NCBI RefSeq assembly: GCF_023008405.1
Contig: NZ_CP095376.1
Span: 7,792,501-7,856,500, forward strand
From: Amycolatopsis sp. FBCC-B4732
GTDB lineage: Bacteria; Actinomycetota; Actinomycetes; Mycobacteriales; Pseudonocardiaceae
Direction of reading: 5' to 3'
DNA: 64,000 bases
The notes beneath the pieces were generated by a model. That model ran no database searches and was not told the DNA's origin. It saw only the letters and a list, made by a program, of their open reading frames with translations. Shown piece after piece: positions 16,211-26,522 of the stretch (position 1 is the first letter of the stretch; each line of letters begins with the position of its first letter). A program made the translations under genes and the position numbers.

Positions 16211-16927
16211 GTGAAATTCGGCAAGTTCGTCCTGCTGGCCGCGAGCACCGCACTGGCCGTCGTCGGCCTCGGCGGTCCCGCGTCCGCCCAGACCACCCCG
16301 CAGGCCCAGCCGTCGATCATCGGCGGCAGCACCGCCACGAGCGGCCCCTGGGCGGCCCGGCTGTTCGTGAACGGCCAGCAGAACTGCACCGCGACGATCA
16401 TCGCGCCGCAGTACATCCTCACCGCCAAGCACTGCGTCAGCAGCTCCGGCACCTACACGTTCCGGATCGGCAGCCTGGACCAGACCAGCGGCGGCACGAC
16501 GGCCACCGGCTCCACCATCACGCGCTACCCGGGCTCCGCCGACCTGGCGATCGTCAAGCTCACGACCTCGGTCAGCGCGACGTACTCGCCGCTCGGCAAC
16601 GTCGGTGACGTCGCGGTCGGGCAGAACGTCTCGGTCTACGGCTGGGGCGCGACCAGCCAGTGCGGCTCCGAGATCAACTGCCAGTCGCGGTACCTGAAGG
16701 TCGCGACGGTCCGGGTCAACTCGATCGGCTGCAGCGACTACACCGGCGGCGTCGCGGTCTGCGCGAACCGCGTCAACGGCATCACCGCCGGCGGCGACTC
16801 GGGCGGCCCGATGTTCGCTTCCGGCCGCCAGGTCGGGGTCGCCTCGACCAGCGACCGGTCGAACAACACCGCGTACACGAACATCACGCGTTATCGCAGC
16901 TGGATTTCCCAGGTGGCCGGGGTCTGA
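16211..16927 (+). CDS. Secreted trypsin-like serine protease (S1 family)
   Basis: 238 residues. Signal peptide 1-26 (ends GGPASAQ), short propeptide, then mature enzyme from IIGGS at residue 36, which implies zymogen activation. The catalytic triad is complete: His74 in LTAKHC, Asp111 in SADLAIVKL, Ser197 in GGDSGGP. Secreted endopeptidase. GTG at 16211 with AAGGAG upstream. One of three S1 proteases within 4.2 kb, all sharing the SIIGGSTA or EIIGGTTA mature start, probably paralogues. A terminator hairpin follows. Confidence 0.93.
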   Translation: MKFGKFVLLAASTALAVVGLGGPASAQTTPQAQPSIIGGSTATSGPWAARLFVNGQQNCTATIIAPQYILTAKHCVSSSGTYTFRIGSLDQTSGGTTATGSTITRYPGSADLAIVKLTTSVSATYSPLGNVGDVAVGQNVSVYGWGATSQCGSEINCQSRYLKVATVRVNSIGCSDYTGGVAVCANRVNGITAGGDSGGPMFASGRQVGVASTSDRSNNTAYTNITRYRSWISQVAGV

Positions 16928-16936
16928 TTCCCGGAG

Positions 16937-16968
16937 AAAGGGGCCCGGTCACGCGACCGGGCCCCTTT
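16937..16968. terminator. Bidirectional hairpin terminator
   Basis: AAAGGGGCCCGGTC-ACGC-GACCGGGCCCCTTT, a perfect 14-bp stem with A at one end and T at the other, in the gap between the convergent protease and alginate-lyase-family genes. Confidence 0.9.
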
Positions 16969-16973
16969 CGCCG

Positions 16974-18275
16974 TCAGGAACCGGAAATGTCGTCGAGCTG
17001 TTCGGCGGCGGGCCGGACCGGGTAGAGGTCGCCGCCCGGCTGGACCGGCACCTTCGGCACCGCCGTGCGCGCCGCGCGATCACCCGCGTCGGCCGCCGCG
17101 TGCAGGACGTCGAGCGCCGCGTACGGCCGGAAGTCCAGCTCGGGGTACGGCCACGTGGACGGCCCTTGCGTGGCGCCCGGGATCAGGAAGTCGACCGCCT
17201 TGAACAGCGTCGCACCGCTGGGTGCGGTGTAGTGCCACAGGTCGACGCCGACGTGCTCGCCGATCTGGGCGAGCCGCGTCAGCGCGACGAGGTTGAAGTT
17301 CGAGTAGTGCCAGCTCCGGGTCCGGCTCGCCTCCTGCGACTGGTAGCCGTCCGCCTGGATCTGCGGCGCGATCCGCCCCGGGCCGGCGTTCTGCGCGATG
17401 GTCTTGGCCAGGTCGCGCTGCCCGGTGCCGAGGGCGAGCGCGGCGGCGAGCATGTCGTAGAAGCTGCCGTGGTTGTTCTGGGCCTTGGCTTCGTCGGCGC
17501 CGTTCTTGCTGGTGCGCAGCCAGTCGAGGAACTGCGTGTACCAGCCGGTCATGCCGGACTGGTCGGTCTTCGTCCAGCCCGGGGCGCCGGTGGCCAGGAT
17601 CGCGGTGGCATCGACGACCTGCGTCAGCGTGTAGGAGAACTCGATGATGCCGATGCCGCGCCCGTCGACCTTGCACGGGATGCCCTGCGCGTAGTTCATG
17701 TTCGGGTTCATCTTCGTGGCCGCATCGAGGAACCATGTGCGCAGGTCGAGCGCCGCGCGCCGGGCGTACCGCGCGTCCCCGGTGTAGTACCAGGCCAGCG
17801 CGAGCCGGTAGATCGCGGCGAACGCGTCACCGCGGTAGGCGTGGTCGGTGATCTCGTCGACGACGGGGTTGCGCTGGCCGTCCTTCTGCACGAACGGGCA
17901 GCCCCACGGGTTTTCCGCGGTCGGCTCGGTGGTCGGCCACCAGTAGGGCGCGAGGCTCAGGTAGTCGTGCTTGTCCCCGCTGGGTGGGACCTGCTTCTTC
18001 GAGGTGACGCTCCACGGCCCGGCCGTGAGGTCGGTCTTCGCCGCGGCGAGGAGGTTGCTCAACGCCGTGCGGGACGTCTTCTCGCCGGCGAGCGCCGCGA
18101 ACTTCGTCCGGAGCAGCCGGCTGCCGTCGAGGACGGCGGTGTCGGGAGCGCAGACCGGCCCGATCACCGGGATGCTGCAGCTCCGTGGCGTGGCCTCGGC
18201 CGCCGGGGCGGCGAAGGACGTGGCGACGAGACCGAGCGCGGCGAGCGCGGCCACGACGGTGTGGCGGAAAACCAT
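16974..18275 (-). CDS. Secreted alginate lyase family protein (PL5-like)
   Basis: 433 residues. Signal peptide about 1-28 (ends APAAEA). The alginate_lyase domain spans about 60-385, with YLSLAPYWWP (105-114), the conserved NNHGSFYD block (267-274), where family enzymes hold their catalytic Asn/His, and TRSWHYSNFN (319-328). PL5 enzymes cleave mannuronate-type uronans by beta-elimination. Actinomycete members are common but their substrates are mostly undefined, so mannuronan is not certain. ATG at 18275 with GGAG upstream; a longer reading lacks a signal peptide at the N-terminus and was not used. Confidence 0.85.
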   Translation of the reverse strand: MVFRHTVVAALAALGLVATSFAAPAAEATPRSCSIPVIGPVCAPDTAVLDGSRLLRTKFAALAGEKTSRTALSNLLAAAKTDLTAGPWSVTSKKQVPPSGDKHDYLSLAPYWWPTTEPTAENPWGCPFVQKDGQRNPVVDEITDHAYRGDAFAAIYRLALAWYYTGDARYARRAALDLRTWFLDAATKMNPNMNYAQGIPCKVDGRGIGIIEFSYTLTQVVDATAILATGAPGWTKTDQSGMTGWYTQFLDWLRTSKNGADEAKAQNNHGSFYDMLAAALALGTGQRDLAKTIAQNAGPGRIAPQIQADGYQSQEASRTRSWHYSNFNLVALTRLAQIGEHVGVDLWHYTAPSGATLFKAVDFLIPGATQGPSTWPYPELDFRPYAALDVLHAAADAGDRAARTAVPKVPVQPGGDLYPVRPAAEQLDDISGS

Positions 18276-18361
18276 GTCCGCTCCATTCACAAATATGAAC
18301 ACCAAACCTGTGAGTGAATGGAGAGTACGCATGTGAAAGCGGCTGGGGCAATGCCCCGAAG

Positions 18362-18862
18362 TCAGTCGCGGGGCCGGAAGAAGGCGACGAGCTTCGCGGT
18401 GGCGAGTGCGTCCCAGGGGTCGGACGTCGTGAGCACGGCGGCGGCGCCGGTCGGGAACTTGACCTGGACGGCGCGGGTGTCTTCACCGCGCCCGGCGAGG
18501 TGCAGCGTCAGATCGCTGACGCCGGGCTCGTGCGCGACCAGCGCGATCGTGGTGACGTCGGCCGGCGCCCGGCTCGCCGCGCTCAGCAGTTCGGGGACGT
18601 CGGCGCCGTAGAGGTCTTCGTCGTACGTCACCGGCGGCGCGGCGGGCAGCTCCCCGGCGAGGTGCTGCCAGGTCTCCCGGGTGCGGCGGGCGGTGGAGCA
18701 GAAGACGAGCTCGGGGACGTACCCCTGCTCGGTGAGCCAGCGGCCGAGCCTGGGCGCGGCTTCGAGCCCGCGCGGCGCCAGCGGGCGTTCGTGGTCGGGG
18801 AGCTCGCCCGACCAATCCGACTTGGCGTGGCGGACGACGATGAGCCGCCGGGTCGCGTCCAT
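18362..18862 (-). CDS. SixA-type phosphohistidine phosphatase
   Basis: 166 residues, histidine-phosphatase superfamily. The RHG-type motif is IVVRHAKSDW (His12 nucleophile); a second conserved His is in VAHEPGVSDL. SixA proteins dephosphorylate phosphohistidine on HPt domains or phosphotransferase-system proteins; here the partner is unknown. Two other leftward genes flank it, with a hairpin at 18875-18907 separating it from the protease gene upstream, so it probably has its own promoter between 18863 and 18875 or receives readthrough. Confidence 0.85.
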   Translation of the reverse strand: MDATRRLIVVRHAKSDWSGELPDHERPLAPRGLEAAPRLGRWLTEQGYVPELVFCSTARRTRETWQHLAGELPAAPPVTYDEDLYGADVPELLSAASRAPADVTTIALVAHEPGVSDLTLHLAGRGEDTRAVQVKFPTGAAAVLTTSDPWDALATAKLVAFFRPRD

Positions 18863-18874
18863 CGGCCGAGCCTA

Positions 18875-18907
18875 GCGAGCCCGTGGTCGCGAGGACCACG
18901 GGCTCGC
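18875..18907. terminator. Hairpin terminator
   Basis: GCGAGCCCGTGGTC-GCGAG-GACCACGGGCTCGC, a perfect 14-bp stem five bases after the stop of the leftward protease gene at 18912. It closes the two-protease unit. Confidence 0.85.
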
Positions 18908-18911
18908 GGGG

Positions 18912-19607
18912 TCAGGACCCGGTCTGCTGCCGGATCCAGGTGAGGTGCTGGGCGATCCCGGTGTAGAGGGTGCTCGTCGCGCACTCGCCGTTGTCGTCGC
19001 CGGGGCCGTGCGTTTCGCCGACCAGCGTCCAGTTGCCGGTCGTGCCGACGACCGCCGGGCCGCCGGAGTCGCCGTGGCACGCCGAATGCGTGCGGTCGCC
19101 GGAAACGCAGACGTCACCCGAGCCGCCACCGCCGGCGTAGCAGGAACTGCTGGGCAGCACCCGCAGGTCGATCTGCCGCAGCGTGGTCGGGGTGCTGCAG
19201 CCCGGCCAGCTCGTGCAGCCCCAGCCCAGCAGCCGGGCGGTGGTGTTCGCGGCCGGGTTGCTCGTCGCCATCGGCACCGGGGTGGCGCGCGCCGCCGCGG
19301 ACAGGTGCATCAGCGTGAGATCGGTGCCGGGCTTGGTGATCCGGCGGTCGATGCGGCCCACCTCGCCACCGGAGTTCTTCGTGGTCGAGCCGATGCGGCC
19401 CTGCGACGCGCTGCCGCAGTGGTCCGCGGTCACGATCCACTGGGGCGCGACGAGACTGCCGCCGCACCCGTTGCTCAGCGAGACCATGAAACTGTAAGTC
19501 TCCGTCGCCGTGGTGCCGCCGATGATTTCCGGGCTCTGCTGTGCCTGCGCGATTCCGGGTACGGCCATCGCGAGAACCGCGAATGCGGCCGAAAGCATTT
19601 TTCGCAT
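18912..19607 (-). CDS. Secreted trypsin-like serine protease (S1 family)
   Basis: 231 residues. Signal peptide 1-22 (ends GIAQAQ), almost no propeptide, mature start about IIGG at 28. Triad: His63 (VTADHC), Asp96 (GTDLTLMHL), Ser181 (CHGDSGGP). Six Cys allow three disulfides, more than in the neighbouring paralogues. It starts three bases after the stop of the protease gene at 19611, so the two are co-transcribed. ATG at 19607. Confidence 0.92.
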   Translation of the reverse strand: MRKMLSAAFAVLAMAVPGIAQAQQSPEIIGGTTATETYSFMVSLSNGCGGSLVAPQWIVTADHCGSASQGRIGSTTKNSGGEVGRIDRRITKPGTDLTLMHLSAAARATPVPMATSNPAANTTARLLGWGCTSWPGCSTPTTLRQIDLRVLPSSSCYAGGGGSGDVCVSGDRTHSACHGDSGGPAVVGTTGNWTLVGETHGPGDDNGECATSTLYTGIAQHLTWIRQQTGS

Positions 19608-19610
19608 GGG

Positions 19611-20375
19611 TCAGACCCCGCTGACCTGGCGGATCCAGTTGCGACCCGCCGCGACGCTGCCGTAGGTGGTGGTGCTGGACCGGTCGCTGGTCGAGCACAC
19701 GCCGACCTGGACACCGCCGTCGAGCATCGGGCCGCCCGAGTCGCCGCCGGCGACCGCGCCGTTCGGGGTGGCCGCTTCGATCGCCGGCCCGCCGAAGTAG
19801 TCGCTGGCACCGGTGTCGGAGATCTCCACCGACGCCTGCTTCAGCACGCTCGACTGGTGGCTGCCCTCGTCGGTGGACTGGGTCGCGCCCCAGCCGTAGA
19901 CGCGGGCGGCGTCACCCTCGTTCGCGTCCGACGAGCTCGACGCGAGCCTCGCGAAAGTGCTGCCCCCGTTGGTGTTCAGCTTGATCAGGGCCAGGTCGCC
20001 GCCCGAGTACAGGTAGGTCGACGACGCTTTCGCGTGCACGCCACCGGAAGCGCTGTTCGATCCGACGTAGAGGTCGATGTCGGACAGGCGCTGCCCGTTG
20101 TTGTCGTACATGCAGTGCTTGGCGGTCAGGACCCAGCGCGCGCCGATCAGCGTGCTGGTGCAGAAGAACGTGTAACCGTTGGCGTGGCCGTTGAACCGGG
20201 TGATGTAGCCGGGGTTCTGCGCGGTGCTGCCGCCGATGATCGACGGCTGCGCGTCGGGCGAGAGCGGCGCGACCGGGGCGGCCGACGCGGGGGCGGCGGC
20301 GAGCGTCGCGAACACGGCGCAGGAACCGGCGAGCACAGCGGCGGCGCGGACGAAGCGGCCGGGGTTTTCACGCAT
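19611..20375 (-). CDS. Secreted trypsin-like serine protease (S1 family)
   Basis: 254 residues. Signal peptide 1-33 (ends AAPASAAP), propeptide to IIGGS at 46. Triad: His87 (LTAKHC), Asp127 (GGDLALIKL), Ser213 (AGGDSGGP). It resembles the protease at 16211 closely in the TAKHC and DRSS/DRSN end regions, suggesting duplication with inversion. First gene of a two-gene leftward operon. The 282 bp upstream (20376-20657) carry no other gene and should hold divergent promoters. Confidence 0.92.
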   Translation of the reverse strand: MRENPGRFVRAAAVLAGSCAVFATLAAAPASAAPVAPLSPDAQPSIIGGSTAQNPGYITRFNGHANGYTFFCTSTLIGARWVLTAKHCMYDNNGQRLSDIDLYVGSNSASGGVHAKASSTYLYSGGDLALIKLNTNGGSTFARLASSSSDANEGDAARVYGWGATQSTDEGSHQSSVLKQASVEISDTGASDYFGGPAIEAATPNGAVAGGDSGGPMLDGGVQVGVCSTSDRSSTTTYGSVAAGRNWIRQVSGV

Positions 20376-20657
20376 TTCGGGACTCCTTGGGGAACCGGTG
20401 GGGACTCACCGAACGTAAGCGGGCGGTGCGTTTCCGGTAATCCGCTGGAAGTCCCGAGCCGATCAACGGAAAAGGACGGTTCCTTCGGCGGGTTGCGCTT
20501 TCCCGCGGAATCCGCTTGATCGACAAGGCCGACGTTCGTCGGGTGACAGGGACGGCCGCGGCTGTTAAACCCGGGGGACGCCCGTCGCCGGCTCGGCGCG
20601 ATCCGCCGTGACCCGCCGGGTGGACTCTCCGGCTCGACCGACGCTTGAGGAACCTGG

Positions 20658-21587
20658 ATGCCGTTGTTCGCGGTACCCGCACCCGAGCCAGCCGGGCGGG
20701 AGCTGGCGCACGCGCTCGCCACCGGCCCGTTCAGCCGGGCGCTGACCCTGGCCATCGACCACAGCGGGCTCGGCCTGGCCCGCCTCAAGGGCCGCCTCGC
20801 CGCCGCCGGCGTCCCCGTCAGCACGACGACGCTGAGCTATTGGCGCACCGGCCGCACCCGCCCCGAACGCCCGGAGTCGCTACGCGCGGTCGCGGTGCTC
20901 GAAGGCGTCCTCGGCCTGCCCACTCGCGCGTTGACCGACCTGCTCGCGCTGCCCGGCGAGGGCCCCGCGACGCCGGGCCCGGTGTGCTGGGAGCGGCTGT
21001 GGGAACCCCGCGCCCACGTGGTGGCGGTCCTGCACTCCTTCGAAGCGGCGGACGAGACGTCGCTGGTCGTGCTCAGTCTCCACGAAGTGCTGCACGTCGA
21101 CGCGACCCGCGCGTTGACCCGCCTGCACGTGCGCGAAGTCGTCCGCGCGGTCACCGAACCGGTCCAGTCCAAGGTCGTGGTCCTGCGCGGCTGCACCCCG
21201 GGTCACCCACCCCGCCTGGTGTCGACGCGGTATTGCCGGCCGGTGCGCACGGAAGTGCTGACCGAGCCGGGGTTCGTGGTCAGCGAGCTGGTCCCGCACC
21301 GGTCGCTGGCCGTCGGCGAGACGGCGATCCTGGAGTACGAATTCGAGTACTGCGACGGCGTGCCGGACACGAGCTACGACCGCCGCTTCCGCCACCGGGG
21401 GACCGAGCACCTGCTCGAGGTCCACTTCGCCCCCGGTGCGCTGCCGGCGTCCTGCCACTCTTACCGGCTGGATTCGCCGGGTGGTCCGGAGCGGGACGTG
21501 ACCGCGGTTTCGCCGGGTTCTCCCGCGCACGTGTTCAGCTCCGGTGGACCGCCGGGGATCCGGGGGATGCGGTGGAGCTGGCCGTGA
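20658..21587 (+). CDS. Hypothetical protein with HTH-like N-terminal region
   Basis: 309 residues, ATG at 20658. The N-terminal part (about 15-105) looks like a helix-turn-helix of the XRE type: LKGRLAAAGVPVSTTTLSYW then RTRPERPESLRAVAVLEGVLG. The remainder (about 110-300) is beta-rich with no recognised motif. Soluble, no signal peptide. Probably a DNA-binding regulator of unknown target. Its divergent neighbours are secreted proteases, which are possible targets by position only. Confidence 0.65.
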   Translation: MPLFAVPAPEPAGRELAHALATGPFSRALTLAIDHSGLGLARLKGRLAAAGVPVSTTTLSYWRTGRTRPERPESLRAVAVLEGVLGLPTRALTDLLALPGEGPATPGPVCWERLWEPRAHVVAVLHSFEAADETSLVVLSLHEVLHVDATRALTRLHVREVVRAVTEPVQSKVVVLRGCTPGHPPRLVSTRYCRPVRTEVLTEPGFVVSELVPHRSLAVGETAILEYEFEYCDGVPDTSYDRRFRHRGTEHLLEVHFAPGALPASCHSYRLDSPGGPERDVTAVSPGSPAHVFSSGGPPGIRGMRWSWP

Positions 21588-21599
21588 CGGGGTGGTGTC

Positions 21600-21675
21600 T
21601 GGTGGGCCGCCTGGGGCTCGAACCCAGAACCTACGGATTAAAAGTCCGCAGCTCTACCAATTGAGCTAACGGCCC
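21600..21675 (-). tRNA. tRNA-Lys (anticodon TTT)
   Basis: 76 nt reading leftward. Acceptor GGGCCGT pairs with GCGGCCC (one T-G pair), D arm GCTC/GAGC, anticodon loop CTTTTAA with anticodon TTT and stem GCGGA/TCCGT, T arm CTGGG-TTCGAGC-CCCAG, discriminator A and an encoded CCA. No integrase or duplicated 3' end is near, so there is no sign of use as an attachment site. Confidence 0.97.
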
Positions 21676-21787
21676 GCGCCCCCAGTTTAGCCAGGCCCCG
21701 CTCCGGTACCTCCACACCGGGGTGCGGCTGAGGCCGGGTGGAAGGTCAAGACTGGTTCTCGGCCGGTCGGCCGCCCATGATGCGGGG

Positions 21788-22324
21788 ATGCTTGGTTCGC
21801 TGCTGATCCTCACCGGGCCGCCCGGTGCCGGGAAGTCGACCGTTGCCCGGCTCGTCACCGTGGACGCGCCGCGGGCCACCGTGTACCTGCACACCGACAG
21901 CTTCTACGTCTGGATCCGGACCGGGTTCGTGGCGCCGTACCTGCCCGAGGCCGCGCGGCAGAACGAGGTCGTGCTCGCGGTGATCGCCGAGGCCGCCTGC
22001 GGGTACGCGCGCGGTGGCTACGACGTCGTTCTGGACGGCGTCGTCGGGCCGTGGGCGCTGGAGCCGTTCCGCGACGTCGCGAAGCGGGGCGGTCTGGACC
22101 TCTTCTACGTCGTCCTGCGGCCGGACCTCGAGGCCACCCTCGCGCGCGGGACCGCCCGGAGTGCGCCGGAACTCACCGACGTCGAGCCGCTCACCGGCAT
22201 GCACGGGGCGTTCGCCGCGCTGGGTGAGCTCGAACGGAACGTCATGGACACGACCGACCAGACGATCGAAGAAACCGCCGAGGCGGTGCGGCAACGCGCC
22301 CGCTCGGCGGCCTTCAGGTTGTGA
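21788..22324 (+). CDS. P-loop AAA-type kinase/ATPase of small-molecule kinase type
   Basis: 178 residues. Walker A GPPGAGKSTVARL (10-22) near the N-terminus and a HTDSFYVWI block after strand 2, as in chloramphenicol-phosphotransferase-, shikimate- or gluconate-kinase-like proteins. The substrate is not apparent. ATG at 21788 is preferred over upstream frames because the P-loop then lies at the normal distance from the start. A hairpin terminator follows. Confidence 0.8.
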   Translation: MLGSLLILTGPPGAGKSTVARLVTVDAPRATVYLHTDSFYVWIRTGFVAPYLPEAARQNEVVLAVIAEAACGYARGGYDVVLDGVVGPWALEPFRDVAKRGGLDLFYVVLRPDLEATLARGTARSAPELTDVEPLTGMHGAFAALGELERNVMDTTDQTIEETAEAVRQRARSAAFRL

Positions 22325-22340
22325 CGCTCCTCAGTGGACT

Positions 22341-22372
22341 GACGCGCGGGGCCCGGCCGGACCCCGCGCGTC
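22341..22372. terminator. Bidirectional hairpin terminator
   Basis: GACGCGCGGGG and CCCCGCGCGTC form a perfect 11-bp stem around a 10-base loop, between two convergent genes. Confidence 0.8.
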
Positions 22373-22378
22373 ACGCCG

Positions 22379-23224
22379 TCAGCACTGCACGAACAGGCCG
22401 GTGTAAGCCGTGCACTTCTTCGACGCCTTGTCGTTGGCCGCTTCCGGGTCGGCCGGGGCGCTCGCCGCGCGCTGGGCCGTGGCCGTGAACGCGCCCCAGG
22501 CGAAGAAGCCGCCCTCGGAGCTGAACTTCGCCGTCGCCCAGGCGCCCGGCGCGAGGTTACCGATCGCGCAGGTCAGGTCCGTGCCCGCGCGGGTGCAACC
22601 GGTCAGGGAGGTGACCGTGCGGCCCGATCCCGCGTTGGCCGTCACGCGGACGCCGGTCGCGGTGGCGGGGCCGGTGTTCGAGACCGTGATCACGTAGTCG
22701 ACGCGGGCGGCCAGGCCGGCGCGTGCGGCCCCGGCCAGCGCGACCTTGACGTCGGCCTCGTTCGGTGCGGCGATCGTGACGGCCGGGCCGTCCTCGACGC
22801 CGAACGCGTAGTTGTCGCCGGCGAACTGGTGCTGCAGCGTGAACTGCCCGGGCTGGGCGTCCTCCTTCACGCGGAAGGTGAACGTCACCGTCTTGCTCTC
22901 GCCGGCGCCCAGGTCGCCGACGCCGCCGCGAAAGCTGCTGAGGTACGGCGAGCACGCGATCGCGCCGGTGCAGGAGACCAGGTCCACCAGGTCGACGACC
23001 GGCTTCTCCTTGGCGTAGAGCGCCGCCTTCGCGCCGGTGACCGTGAAGTCCGTCGGGTTGTAGAGCTGCTCCGTGACCGTGAACGTGTCGCCCGCGTGCA
23101 CGGTGGTTTCGCTGACGTCGATCGAGCTGGGGACGGGTGCCGCGGACGCGACGGCGGGGGCCCCGATCAGGGCGGCGGTCGTGAGCGCGGCCAGAACTGC
23201 GGTTCTTCGTCCGGTTCGCTGCAT
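22379..23224 (-). CDS. Secreted protein with DUF11-type repeats
   Basis: 281 residues. Signal peptide about 1-28 (ends ASAAPV). Two immunoglobulin-like beta domains: about 36-150, with FTVTEQLYNPTDFTV, and about 155-250, with VDYVITVSNTGPATATGV, the hallmark of DUF11/CARDB-type modules. Three disulfide-capable Cys pairs and a C-terminal Cys. Extracellular, probably an adhesive or structural protein. No sortase signal or membrane anchor at the C-terminus. Confidence 0.8.
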   Translation of the reverse strand: MQRTGRRTAVLAALTTAALIGAPAVASAAPVPSSIDVSETTVHAGDTFTVTEQLYNPTDFTVTGAKAALYAKEKPVVDLVDLVSCTGAIACSPYLSSFRGGVGDLGAGESKTVTFTFRVKEDAQPGQFTLQHQFAGDNYAFGVEDGPAVTIAAPNEADVKVALAGAARAGLAARVDYVITVSNTGPATATGVRVTANAGSGRTVTSLTGCTRAGTDLTCAIGNLAPGAWATAKFSSEGGFFAWGAFTATAQRAASAPADPEAANDKASKKCTAYTGLFVQC

Positions 23225-23437
23225 CGTCTTGATCTCCTGGTTCCGAACCGAGGGGTGCCGCTTCGACCGTGGGGACCGGCGTGCGCAGCAGGGGTGACGA
23301 AGATCAGATCGGCGGTCCCCGAAATTCGTTACCTGGTTCTCGAAACCGTGTCTGAACTGGGGTTTTCAGCCCGTTGCCCGATCACCGGACAGCCCGGCGC
23401 CCCGAAAATTGTCGGACCCCCGTGGCACGCTCCGCAC

Positions 23438-23980
23438 ATGACCGAACACAGCACTCCGGTCGCGGCCCCGGCCCGCTTGACCGGGCCCCGCGAAGACCCG
23501 ACACCGATCGCCGACGAGCGGCAGGCGCTCACCGAGAGCCTCGACTACTACCGGCGCACATTCGAACTCAAGTGCGCCGGTCTGGACCCCGGCCGCCTGG
23601 CCGAGCGCTCGGTGTCGCCGTCGACGCTGACCCTGCACGGGCTGTTGCGGCACCTCACGGGTGTCGAACGCTGGTGGTTCCGGATCCAGTTCGCCGGTGA
23701 GGACCTGCCGAACCTGTACTACTCCGACGACGCCCCGGAGCAGGACTTCACCTCGCTCGACGGGGACGTGGACGAGGCCTTTTCCTTGTGGCACGCGGAA
23801 TGCGCGCGCTCCCGGGAGATCGTCGCGGCAAGCTCGATGGAGCAGACCGGCGTCCGGCGCAGCACGGGCGAACCGTTCGCTCTGCGCTGGTTGATGCTGC
23901 GCATGATCGGCGAGTACGCACGGCACTGCGGCCAGGCCGACCTGGTCCGCGAGCGGATCGACGGCGTGACGGGCGAGTAG
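23438..23980 (+). CDS. DinB family protein (DUF664, thiol-dependent transferase fold)
   Basis: 180 residues. Four-helix bundle of the DinB/YfiT type with metal-ligand His residues in TLHGLLRHLTGVERWWF and GEYARHCGQADLVRERIDG. In actinobacteria many DUF664 proteins are mycothiol-dependent S-transferases; the substrate here is unknown. ATG at 23438. Convergent with the TMEM175 gene, with a 4-bp gap. Confidence 0.85.
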   Translation: MTEHSTPVAAPARLTGPREDPTPIADERQALTESLDYYRRTFELKCAGLDPGRLAERSVSPSTLTLHGLLRHLTGVERWWFRIQFAGEDLPNLYYSDDAPEQDFTSLDGDVDEAFSLWHAECARSREIVAASSMEQTGVRRSTGEPFALRWLMLRMIGEYARHCGQADLVRERIDGVTGE

Positions 23981-23984
23981 CGGC

Positions 23985-24629
23985 TCAGCCGGCGCGGTGG
24001 CGCAGGCGGAAGAGGAGGTTGACCACGAACGGGACGACGATCCAGCAGGCATAGGCCCAGTGCGTGAAGAAGGCGACCGGGATCGAGACGACGAAGGCGG
24101 CGGCCATCGTGCCGATCCCGCGGTAGACCTTGCCGAAGAGCTCAGGCGGGGTGTCCGCGCGGTAGTGGTGGCTGCCCTGGATGCGCCGGGCCATGAGGAG
24201 GAACAGCGTCAGCGCGACGACCTGCACGAGCGCGTAGAAGACGAAGCGGAATTCGAACCCGCCGTCTTCGGCGATCACCTTCGTGGCGAACGGCATGATC
24301 ACCTGCGTCAGCAGCCAGCCGAAGCTGAGCCGGATGAGGCCGCCGTCGAGGGTGGTGACGTGGTCGAACAGCCGGTGATGGGCGCGCCAGTGGCCGCCGA
24401 TCACGACGAAACTGATCAGGAAGGAGATGTATTCGGACTGGTGATGGCCGAGTGAACGCAGCAGTTCGGCGCTGGTGGCGCCCTCCGGCAGCGGCAGCTC
24501 GAGCGCGAGCAGCGTGATCGCGATGGCTACGACGGCGTCCGAGAAGAAGGTCAGCCGCTCGGCGGCGAAACCCCGGGGTTCGACGTCGGCGGCGTCGGCG
24601 GTGTCCTCCGTGGACGGAACGCTGCTCAT
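23985..24629 (-). CDS. TMEM175-family (DUF1211) potassium channel-like membrane protein
   Basis: 214 residues, about six transmembrane helices. It carries the family signature FFSDAVVAIAITLLALEL near residue 28-45, which lines the pore in characterised bacterial TMEM175 channels. Other conserved blocks are FVVIGGHWRAHHRLF and FGWLLTQVIMPFATKVI. Probably a weakly selective K+ channel in the membrane. Divergent from the pcaB-like gene by 68 bp. Confidence 0.85.
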   Translation of the reverse strand: MSSVPSTEDTADAADVEPRGFAAERLTFFSDAVVAIAITLLALELPLPEGATSAELLRSLGHHQSEYISFLISFVVIGGHWRAHHRLFDHVTTLDGGLIRLSFGWLLTQVIMPFATKVIAEDGGFEFRFVFYALVQVVALTLFLLMARRIQGSHHYRADTPPELFGKVYRGIGTMAAAFVVSIPVAFFTHWAYACWIVVPFVVNLLFRLRHRAG

Positions 24630-24697
24630 GGCCGATGAGCGTGCCAGACGCGGCAGCGTGGCCTTCGGCGAGGCCGGGCGCGTGCGATGCTGAGGCC

Positions 24698-26404
<1,707 letters not shown>

Positions 26405-26410
26405 GAGCAG

Positions 26411-26463
26411 CTCGGCGAAGGCGCGAAAAAACTTTGAACCGCCTTCGCCGAGTGTCCGTGTAG
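26411..26463 (+). promoter_or_regulatory. ECF-type promoter overlapped by a 12-bp inverted repeat
   Basis: TGAACC (26435-26440), 16 bases, then CGTGTAG (26457-26463) resembles an ECF sigma promoter upstream of the lipoprotein gene. Perfect arms CTCGGCGAAGGC (26411-26422) and GCCTTCGCCGAG (26441-26452) flank the -35. The repeat also lies 7 bp after the pcaB-like stop and could instead be that gene's terminator. Confidence 0.4.
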
Positions 26464-26522
26464 TGGGTATCAGGCAGCCGCACCGAGCGGCGGGAAACCC
26501 CACGGACACAAGGAGAACTTCC

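Noticed and set aside
16974..18332. Longer N-terminus of the alginate-lyase-family protein
   Set aside because: The extra 19 residues push the signal peptide inward and lack a ribosome site; ATG at 18275 fits better.
21600..21675. tRNA-Lys as attachment site of an integrated element
   Set aside because: No integrase, no repeated tRNA 3' end, and neighbours have ordinary codon use.
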